DNA from: an uncultured Pontibacter sp.
GTDB taxonomy: Bacteria > Bacteroidota > Bacteroidia > Cytophagales > Hymenobacteraceae
Direction: 5' to 3'
NCBI RefSeq assembly: GCF_947495565.1
Contig: NZ_CANLZM010000007.1
Span: 124,001 to 188,000, forward strand
Length of the DNA stretch: 64,000 nt
Every line of letters begins with the position of its first letter. Within the stretch, counting starts at the first letter, position 1. Below the pieces are notes generated by a model. The model was not told the DNA's origin. It ran no database searches and was given only the letters and a program-made list of their open reading frames with translations. A program made the position numbers and the translations under genes. This document shows positions 56,865 to 64,000 of this stretch, piece after piece.

Positions 56865-58172
56865 ATGCAGCTAGAAGAGGACCATAATGGCCCGCATTTA
56901 AACGGAAAACATGTGCGGCCGGAAAGCTTAATGATGAGCTACGGGTATAACCCGGAGTGGTCGGAGATGGCCGTAAAAGCCCCGATTTACCAAACATCCA
57001 CTTTTGTTTTTAAGAGTGCCGAAGAAGGCAAGGCGTTTTTTGAGCTGGCCTACGGCTTGCGCGAGAAAAACGACGAAGAGCAGCTGGGCCTGATTTATAG
57101 CCGCCTCAACAACCCCGACCTGGAGATACTGGAAAACCGCCTCCGCTTCTGGGACGGTGCCGAAGAAGCGGCAGTGTTTGCCAGCGGTATGGCCGCCATC
57201 AGTACCACACTGCTGGCCCTGCTAAAGCCCGGCGATGTGATTCTGCACAGCGAGCCCATCTACGGCGGCTCTGATTACTACATAAAAAATATCCTGCCGA
57301 AGTTCGGTATCCAAAGTATAGGTTTCCAGGCCTGTGCCACCGGAGAGGAGATTGCGCAGCAGTTGGAGGAGTCTGGCGTGGCCGATAAATTGGCAATGGT
57401 GTATGTGGAGACGCCTGCCAACCCAACCAATCATCTGGTGGATATAGAAGAATGCGTAGCGCTGGCCAGAAAACACTCTACAGAAGACAAAAAAGTGGTA
57501 GTAGCCGTAGACAATACGTTTCTGGGGCCGGTGTTCTCGCACCCGCTCAAGCATGGCGCTGACTTGGTGCTATACTCGGCCACCAAGTATATTGGCGGCC
57601 ACTCAGACCTGATTGCCGGTGCCTGTGCCGGTTCTGCCGCGCTGATGAAGCAGGTAAAAGGCATGCGCACTTTTGCAGGCTCTATGGCTAGCCCCTGGAC
57701 CGGCTGGATGCTGATGCGAAGCCTGGAAACCCTGAAGATTCGTATGGAGGCGCAGGCGCGTGGCGCAGAGGTGGTAGCCGAGTACCTGAAGCAGCACCCA
57801 AAAGTAGAGAAAATCTATTACCTCGGCGACCTGCAGGACAACCCGCGCCAGCAGGCTATTTACAACAAACAGTGCACCGCAGCCGGCTCCATGATCGCAT
57901 TCGACCTGAAAGGCGGCGAAAAAGAGGCCTTTAAGTTCCTGAATAGCCTGAGGCTGATAAAACTGGCGGTAAGCCTGGGCGGAACCGAGTCGCTGGCCGA
58001 GCACCCTGCCTCCATGACCCACTCTGACATTTGCCTTGCCGACCGCGCCAAAATGGGCATTGGCGAGGGGATGGTGCGTATCTCGGTAGGGGTGGAGCAC
58101 CCGGAGGATATTATTTCAGACATTGAGCAGGCGCTGGCCAAAGTAGAAGTAACAGTAGAAGCCGAAGCGTAA
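56865..58172 (+). CDS. trans-sulfuration PLP enzyme (cystathionine gamma-synthase/methionine gamma-lyase family)
   Basis: YSRLNNPDLEILENRLRFWDGAEEAAVFASGMAAIS; VDNTFLGPVFSHPLKHGADLVLYSATKYIGGHSDLIAG. Confidence 0.92.
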   Translation: MQLEEDHNGPHLNGKHVRPESLMMSYGYNPEWSEMAVKAPIYQTSTFVFKSAEEGKAFFELAYGLREKNDEEQLGLIYSRLNNPDLEILENRLRFWDGAEEAAVFASGMAAISTTLLALLKPGDVILHSEPIYGGSDYYIKNILPKFGIQSIGFQACATGEEIAQQLEESGVADKLAMVYVETPANPTNHLVDIEECVALARKHSTEDKKVVVAVDNTFLGPVFSHPLKHGADLVLYSATKYIGGHSDLIAGACAGSAALMKQVKGMRTFAGSMASPWTGWMLMRSLETLKIRMEAQARGAEVVAEYLKQHPKVEKIYYLGDLQDNPRQQAIYNKQCTAAGSMIAFDLKGGEKEAFKFLNSLRLIKLAVSLGGTESLAEHPASMTHSDICLADRAKMGIGEGMVRISVGVEHPEDIISDIEQALAKVEVTVEAEA

Positions 58173-58249
58173 AGTATAGATTTTAGAAGTATATAAAAGG
58201 CTGGGGCTGTAGTGGCTCTGGCCTTTTTTGTTTTATCGGGTCTAACCGC

Positions 58250-58730
58250 CCCTGCCCCTCTCCCGAAACAAGTCCGGGATCTGAGACTTGTCAAAGGAGG
58301 GGAGTTTCACCTCACCCCAACCCTCTCCTAAGAACAGGAGAGGGAGCTTCTGCCAACGATTTTCATCCCCCTGCCCCCTTCAAAGGGGGACTTGGTTCCA
58401 TAGCGAAGGCAGCAGCTATCGAAATGATCCCAGCCTTTGGGTTGAGCGCCTTGTGAGATCCGGTGCCCGTTAAGGGCATGCTGAGCGAGAGCGAAGCAAG
58501 GAGGGAACACAGCGCGATGCCCGAAGACGAGCCCTCCCGGGCTGAGGGAGCCAAAGTCAGAAATGAAACGGTAGGTATGCAGGACTGAGGATCAGCGGCA
58601 GCTAGAAAGGATAGCTTGTCTCAAATAACGGGAAGCAGCGGCTATGAAAGTATAAACTTGCAAGCATAAATATGCGGATTAGGAAATCCGCGTCAGAAAG
58701 GTTCCGGACAAGGATGTCCGGAACAGCAGG
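58250..58730. repeat. intergenic repeat-rich noncoding region
   Basis: ACCCTCTCCTAAGAACAGGAGAGGG, CCTGCCCCCTTCAAAGGGGGACTTGGTT and several hairpins; shares words with 28950-29060 and style with 250-660. Confidence 0.65.
58674..58724. repeat. twin hairpins with identical AGGA loops
   Basis: GCGGATT-AGGA-AATCCGC then GTTCCGGACA-AGGA-TGTCCGGAAC. Confidence 0.85.
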
Positions 58731-58986
58731 GTAGACAAGTATAAAGTATAGCCAAAGGATAAAATATGGCTTTGCAAGCCAGTTGAGTTACAAACTCAAC
58801 ACCATTGTAAGACACAAATCTGAAGACTTGCGCCAGAAAAGGAAAAGGATGAAAGTATAATCCGGTTCATCCCAAAATCCTGAAAATCCTGATCTGAAAC
58901 CATTAACTTTACAGCCGGTTAAACAGTAGCGCTCGTACAGAGGAGACGGCGCATCGTTTAAACTATACTTAAGCAGAAGCATACTT

Positions 58987-60756
58987 TTGGAAGATAAATC
59001 AAAACAAAGCGGTAAAGTATTCGACTCTGACGTGCTGAAGCGGCTTTTCACCTTTGTGAAGCCCTATGTCAAGACATTTTACTTTATTGTGTTCTTAACC
59101 TTTGCCTCGGCTATACTTGCCGCGCTGCGCCCCTTCCTTATTCAGTGGACCGTGGATAACGAGATTCTGAACAACGATTGGGAAGGCCTGAACCGGATGT
59201 TCGTGATACTGGGCGTGCTGCTGGTGGTGCATGCCATTGTGCAGTACCTGCATACCTACTTTGCCGGCTGGCTGGGGCAGCACGTAGTCCGTGACATCCG
59301 CATCAAACTGTACCGCCACATCCTGGACCTGCGCCTCAAGTTCTTCGACCGCACACCGATTGGCACGCTCGTAACCCGAAACGTATCGGACGTGGAGACG
59401 CTGTCAGATGTGTTTAGCGAAGGGCTGGCCGCCATGATCGGCGATATACTGCAGCTGGTGTTCATCCTGGGCTTCATGTTTTACATTGATTGGGAGCTGG
59501 CGCTGGTAAGCCTTTCCACGTTCCCGCTCATGATCATCAGCACCTATATTTTTAAAGAGAAGATAAAGAACACTTTTCAGGAGGTGCGTACGGCTGTGGC
59601 GCAGCTGAACTCCTTTGTGCAAGAGCATATTACAGGTATGAGCATTGTGCAGATCTTCACGAACGAGAAGCGGGAGATGGATAAGTTCCAGGAGATTAAC
59701 AAAGAGCACACGCGTGCCAACATCCGGTCAGTGCTATACTACTCCGTTTACTTTCCGGTGGCCGAGATTATCGGTGCGGCTGGCCTGGGCCTGCTGGTGT
59801 GGTATGGCGCTTACGGGGTGATAGAGGATGATATTACTTTGGGTACGCTGATGGCCTTTATACTTTATATCCAGATGTTTTTCCGCCCGATCCGGATGAT
59901 CGCCGACCGTTTTAACACGCTGCAGTTGGGGGTGGTAAGCACCGAGCGCCTCATGCGCCTGCTCGATAGTAATGAGATGATTCCGGACAACGGCAGTTAT
60001 GCCCCTGAAAGGATAAAAGGCAATGTGCGCTTCGAGAAAGTGTGGTTTGCCTACAAAGACGAAGACTGGGTGCTGCGCGATATTTCCTTTGATGTAAAAG
60101 CAGGCGAAACCGTGGCTTTTGTAGGGGCTACCGGCGCCGGCAAGACTTCGGTTATCAACCTGCTCAACCGCTTCTACGAGATTAACAAAGGGCATATTGT
60201 GGTAGACGGCCACGACCTGCAGGAGTATGACTTGAGCGTATTGCGCCACCACATTGGCGTGGTGCTGCAGGACGTGTTCCTGTTCTCCGGAAGTATAGCC
60301 GACAACATCAGCCTGGGCAACAAAGCTATTACCGAAGAGCAGATGTGGCAGGCTGCCGATTTGGTGGGTGCACGCAAATTTATAGAGCGCTTGCCGGGCG
60401 GGTTGCACTACCAGGTAATGGAGCGCGGTGCCACGCTATCGGTAGGCCAGCGGCAGCTTATCTCCTTTGTGCGGGCCATGGTATACAACCCCGAGGTAAT
60501 TATTCTAGATGAGGCCACCTCCAGCGTAGACTCCGAAACCGAAGAACTGATACAGTACGCGATAGACCAACTTATGCACGGGCGTACCTCTATTGTAATT
60601 GCGCACCGCCTCAGCACCATCCAAAAAGCCGATAAAATAATTGTGCTGGACCGTGGCGAGCTGAAGGAAATGGGCAACCACGAAGAATTGCTGGAGAAAA
60701 ACGGCTACTACGCACAGCTGTACCAGATGCAGTACAAGAACATGATCGACCAATGA
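58987..60756 (+). CDS. ABC transporter ATP-binding/permease (MsbA-like exporter)
   Basis: TM domain plus VGATGAGKTSVINLLNRFYE; LSVGQRQLISFVRAMVYNPEVIILDEATSSVDSETE. Confidence 0.94.
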   Translation: MEDKSKQSGKVFDSDVLKRLFTFVKPYVKTFYFIVFLTFASAILAALRPFLIQWTVDNEILNNDWEGLNRMFVILGVLLVVHAIVQYLHTYFAGWLGQHVVRDIRIKLYRHILDLRLKFFDRTPIGTLVTRNVSDVETLSDVFSEGLAAMIGDILQLVFILGFMFYIDWELALVSLSTFPLMIISTYIFKEKIKNTFQEVRTAVAQLNSFVQEHITGMSIVQIFTNEKREMDKFQEINKEHTRANIRSVLYYSVYFPVAEIIGAAGLGLLVWYGAYGVIEDDITLGTLMAFILYIQMFFRPIRMIADRFNTLQLGVVSTERLMRLLDSNEMIPDNGSYAPERIKGNVRFEKVWFAYKDEDWVLRDISFDVKAGETVAFVGATGAGKTSVINLLNRFYEINKGHIVVDGHDLQEYDLSVLRHHIGVVLQDVFLFSGSIADNISLGNKAITEEQMWQAADLVGARKFIERLPGGLHYQVMERGATLSVGQRQLISFVRAMVYNPEVIILDEATSSVDSETEELIQYAIDQLMHGRTSIVIAHRLSTIQKADKIIVLDRGELKEMGNHEELLEKNGYYAQLYQMQYKNMIDQ

Positions 60757-61271
60757 AAAAACTTTTTTACGTAGTGGCAGGCATTGCCATTGTTCTGCTG
60801 GTGTTTTATACTTACCTGGGAGGTTTTACAGCCCCGAACGTCACGCTTGCTACTTCCCAAACCATGTATGTAGCCGGCCAGCCTTTTGAAGGATCTGTGG
60901 AGGACGAGGCCATGGGACAGGCTTTCCAGCGTGTATCGCAGGTGCTGCAGGAGCAGGAGCTGCAAGGGCATCCCGGCAACATCTATTACAACGACCCTGA
61001 TAAGAGCGGCGACAGCATCCGTGCGTTTATCGGCATCATTATTCCGGATTCCGCGGCACAGCTACCCGAGGGTTATACGTTGCGCATGGTGCCGGGCGGC
61101 CGCAAAGTGGTGCGCGCCGAGGCAACCGCAAGTATAGCCCTGCTGCCCAAGAAGCTCTACGCGGCCGTGTTTGAATATGCGCAGGAAGAAGAGCTGAAGC
61201 TGGAAGACTTCTATGTGGAATGGTTTCCGGAGGATGACAAAGGCGTGCTGGAGGTGCCCGTAAAGCAGTAA
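60753..61271 (+). CDS. GyrI-like/SOUL-like membrane-anchored hypothetical protein
   Basis: N-terminal TM; ATGA overlap with the ABC gene; YNDPDKSGDSIRAFIGIII... Confidence 0.65.
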   Translation: MKKLFYVVAGIAIVLLVFYTYLGGFTAPNVTLATSQTMYVAGQPFEGSVEDEAMGQAFQRVSQVLQEQELQGHPGNIYYNDPDKSGDSIRAFIGIIIPDSAAQLPEGYTLRMVPGGRKVVRAEATASIALLPKKLYAAVFEYAQEEELKLEDFYVEWFPEDDKGVLEVPVKQ

Positions 61272-61347
61272 CCTATACTTGTTGCAAGTATAGATTTATA
61301 CTATATCTTTGGGAAGGAGACAGATGGTTAGCTCCACATAACCACAG

Positions 61348-61361
61348 CAAAGTATACTTTG
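61348..61361. promoter_or_regulatory. perfect palindrome CAAAGTATACTTTG over the TetR start codon
   Basis: Self-complementary 14-mer; TTG start at 61359-61361. Confidence 0.5.
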
Positions 61362-61970
61362 GGCAAGAAAGCAGAGGCTAAGAAAGAGCTGATTTTAGAG
61401 GCAGCAAAAAACGTGTTCGGCAGGTTAGGCTACAGCAAAGCCACTCTCGACGACATAGCGGCCGCTATTGGCATGAAAAAACCTTCGCTGTACTACTACT
61501 ACAAAAGCAAGGAGCTGCTTTACATCGAGGCGTTCTCGCAGGAGTGGAAGGCCCGCCTCTCGCACATTAAGCAGCTTGCCGAGCACGAGCCAAACCCGCA
61601 CAAGCGTCTGTTGTTATACATCCAGTCCTCGCTGCGCTACTATCAGGAAATAGTGTCGGAGCATACTATCTCCATTAGAGTGCTGATCGAAACGCGTGCC
61701 ATGTTTCAGGAACTGTTCCGAGAGTCCAGGGGTAAAGAGGCAAATTATTACGCCACTGTCATCAAAGAAGGTATCGCGAAAGGCGTTTTTATACCTTGCG
61801 AGGCTGAGCGGGTGGGTTACTCTATGATGGTGGTGAAGGACTTGATCCAGTTCGAGGAGTTTCAGCGGACAGATTTTCACAAGCTGCCTTCCATCGACTT
61901 CGAGAAGATTGAGCGGGATGTGCTGTATACCATCAACCTTATACTTAACGGTATTGAAGTAAGGGCATGA
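61359..61970 (+). CDS. TetR/AcrR-family transcriptional regulator
   Basis: KKELILEAAKNVFGRLGYSKATLDDIAAAIGMKKPSLYYYYKSKELLYIEAF; TTG start. Confidence 0.93.
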   Translation: MGKKAEAKKELILEAAKNVFGRLGYSKATLDDIAAAIGMKKPSLYYYYKSKELLYIEAFSQEWKARLSHIKQLAEHEPNPHKRLLLYIQSSLRYYQEIVSEHTISIRVLIETRAMFQELFRESRGKEANYYATVIKEGIAKGVFIPCEAERVGYSMMVVKDLIQFEEFQRTDFHKLPSIDFEKIERDVLYTINLILNGIEVRA

Positions 61971-61995
61971 AAAAAGCGGCACCTACTGTGCCGCT
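61969..61995 (-). terminator. intrinsic terminator of XRE-like gene, straddling its stop codon
   Basis: AGCGGCAC-CTACT-GTGCCGCT with A-run on plus strand; stop codon CTA (rc TAG) at 61983-61985 in the loop. Confidence 0.7.
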
Positions 61996-62396
61996 CTCAA
62001 TTCGTCTAGTTTCGCTTTCAGCGCGTCTACGTCTGGTTTATGGCCTTTGGCTACCTCGGCGGCGTCCAGCTCAATCAACATGTTCTTCATCTGCTGCAGG
62101 TAAGCAGCCTTGTCTTTTTTCAGGCATCCCTTATGGTGGCCGTCCTGGCAGTGGCCATCCTCATCCATGGGTTTAAACATGCTGCCCTCACCGTAAATAA
62201 GCCACTGCGGGTTCAGGTCGCTGAAGTTCTTCACAATAGCCACCAGCTCATCCATTACAATGTTGCGCCCGTGAATAATGTTGCTGAGAGTTTCTTCGTC
62301 GCTGCCGGTCATGGATTTCAGGTCTTCCATTTCCAGTTCTTTCAGGTTTGTGTAAAACCTGAACCTTTTACCGATTTGCTGTAAGTCGATGGCCAT
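61983..62396 (-). CDS. XRE-like HTH protein with Cys/His-rich insert
   Basis: MAIDLQQIGKRFRFYTNLKELEMEDLKSMTGSDEETLSNIIHGRNIVMDELVAIVKNFSDLNPQWLIYGEGSMFKPMDEDGHCQDGHHKGC. Confidence 0.7.
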   Translation of the reverse strand: MAIDLQQIGKRFRFYTNLKELEMEDLKSMTGSDEETLSNIIHGRNIVMDELVAIVKNFSDLNPQWLIYGEGSMFKPMDEDGHCQDGHHKGCLKKDKAAYLQQMKNMLIELDAAEVAKGHKPDVDALKAKLDELRAAQ

Positions 62397-62543
62397 ATGC
62401 AGTGCGTTTAGTGAGTATAAAAGTGATCGTAAATTTGCTATACGTAAGCATAACAGTTTCCGCACTAAAAAAATCCCACAAGCAGCTTCCAGGAAGTATG
62501 GTGGCTGCTAGAAATGGCCGCTATCGCCCAAAAACCAACAAAT

Positions 62544-64000
62544 TTAAACAGAATCTTCCTGCTGCAACTGCCGCTCGTAGAGCTGTTTGTAAAGGCCGTC
62601 TTGGTTAATTAGCTCCTCATGGCTACCGTGCTGCACAATCTCTCCGTCGTCCAGCACCAGTATGCGGTCAGCCAGTTTCACCGATGATACCCTATGGGAA
62701 ATGATGATGCTGGTGCGGTTCTGCATGATACGGCGCAGACTGTTCAGGATGGCATTTTCGGTCTTGGTGTCTACGGCAGAGAGCGAGTCGTCGAGGATAA
62801 GTATACTTGGCTCCCGCACCAGTGCCCGCGCAATGGACACGCGCTGCTTCTGCCCACCCGACAGCGTAATGCCGCGCTCGCCCAGTTTGGTGTTAAATCC
62901 TTCGGGGAAGCGCTCGATATTCTCATACACGTCGGCATCTTTGGCAGCCTGCACCATCTGCTCCTCAGTTATACTTGGCAAACCAAAACCGATGTTGTTG
63001 CGGATGGAGTCGGAGAATAGGAACACGTCCTGCGGCACGTATCCAATCTGGCTGCGCAGGCTGTCTACGTTATAGTCGCGCACATCTGTGCCGTCAATAA
63101 GTATACGCCCGCCAGTGGCGTCGTACATGCGCGGCAGCAAGTTGGCGATAGTACTTTTGCCTGAGCCGGTGTTGCCGATCACGGCTAGCGTTTCGCCATG
63201 CTTGATGTCAAACGACACGCCCCTGAGTGCATGGATGCCTGTATCAGGGTAAACAAAATCCACATTCTCAAACTGGATGTCGCCTACAATATCTTTCGTA
63301 ATATTTTCACGGGAAACAATGTCGTTCTTAGTGTGCAGGAATTCGTTGATGCGCTCCTGAGAGGCGGCGGCGCGCTGCACCAAACTGGCCGTCCAGCCCA
63401 GGGAGGTAACTGGCCAGGTCAGCATGTTCACGTAAATGATAAACTCGGCAATGTTACCAGTGGTTATACTTCCGTTGATAACCTCCTGCCCACCAATATA
63501 AATCGTGATAATCGTGCTCAGGCCTACCAGGAACAGCACCAGCGGGAAAAACAGCGAATTCACGAAGTTCAGCTCCAGCGATTTGTCCTTGTACGTGTTG
63601 CTGGCCGTGGTAAACTTGCTGTGCGAGTCATCCTCCCGCACAAAGGACTTAAGTACCCGGATGCCGGAGAAAGCCTCCTGCACAAAGGTGTTTATACCCG
63701 AAAGGCTGCGCTGTATCTCATCGGATTTGCGCTGTATAATGTTGTTGACGTAGTAAATGCTGATGGCAAGTATAGGCAGCGGTATCAGCGTGTACATAGT
63801 CAGCTTCACGTTTACCGACAGCATGTACGGGATCACCATCAGGAAAAGTATGACCAGGTTAATGCCGTACATAATGGCTGGGCCGACATACATGCGCACG
63901 CGGCTTACGTCTTCTGAGATGCGGGCCATCAGGTCTCCGGTGTTATTGCGGCGGTAAAAGCTTAGCGGCAGGCTCTGGTAATGCGTATAAATCTCGTTCT
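62544..64000 (-). CDS. ABC transporter ATP-binding/permease, 5' end beyond window
   Basis: VIGNTGSGKSTIANLLPRMYD; LSGGQKQRVSIARALVREPSILILDDSLSAVDTKTE; frame stays open to 64000 (NEIYTHYQSLPLSFYRRNNTGDLMARISEDVSR). Confidence 0.94.
   Translation of the reverse strand, partial: NEIYTHYQSLPLSFYRRNNTGDLMARISEDVSRVRMYVGPAIMYGINLVILFLMVIPYMLSVNVKLTMYTLIPLPILAISIYYVNNIIQRKSDEIQRSLSGINTFVQEAFSGIRVLKSFVREDDSHSKFTTASNTYKDKSLELNFVNSLFFPLVLFLVGLSTIITIYIGGQEVINGSITTGNIAEFIIYVNMLTWPVTSLGWTASLVQRAAASQERINEFLHTKNDIVSRENITKDIVGDIQFENVDFVYPDTGIHALRGVSFDIKHGETLAVIGNTGSGKSTIANLLPRMYDATGGRILIDGTDVRDYNVDSLRSQIGYVPQDVFLFSDSIRNNIGFGLPSITEEQMVQAAKDADVYENIERFPEGFNTKLGERGITLSGGQKQRVSIARALVREPSILILDDSLSAVDTKTENAILNSLRRIMQNRTSIIISHRVSSVKLADRILVLDDGEIVQHGSHEELINQDGLYKQLYERQLQQEDSV

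Noticed and set aside
58288-58554. Short ORFs 58288..58473, 58328..58510 and 58363..58554
   Set aside because: Fall in repeat-rich noncoding DNA with hairpins; overlapping frames, no recognisable protein.
59734-60408. 224-aa ORF (-) antisense to the ABC exporter
   Set aside because: Shadow ORF; the plus-strand gene has all ABC signatures.
1-64000. AAGTATA/TATACTTTG as the Bacteroidetes promoter -7 element
   Set aside because: Does not match TAnnTTTG spacing, is abundant inside CDS in both orientations, and often lies downstream of genes.

Overview
This 64 kb window reads as core chromosome of a Bacteroidetes bacterium, probably Hymenobacteraceae/Pontibacter-like (inferred from gene content and style, not searched). 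About 60 CDS are supported, mostly housekeeping: recF, pdhA, ribH, scpB, coaX, lptC, lptB, recJ, gltX, glmS, panC-panD, purM, truA, thiolase, acyl-CoA dehydrogenase, ABC exporters. There is one tRNA-Phe(GAA) and many strong intrinsic terminators. I see no rRNA operon, CRISPR array, transposase or prophage. The main unexplained signal is a massively repeated heptamer AAGTATA/TATACTT: roughly 115 copies by eye versus about 8 expected. It sits in intergenic DNA, across stop codons and inside genes, where it appears to dictate Ser-Ile (AGT ATA) and Ile-Leu (ATA CTT) codon choice. Other points of interest: a four-helix-bundle (23S rRNA IVS-type) gene with a single in-frame nonsense codon; a tandem trio of outer-membrane barrel paralogs whose third copy is broken by an apparent 1-nt deletion; an AT-rich HARE-HTH (HrgA/COG2958-like) gene wedged between recF and a DUF721 gene; two unlisted 37-38 aa single-TM ORFs flanking recJ; and dispersed GC-rich intergenic repeats, including twin hairpins with AGGA loops.
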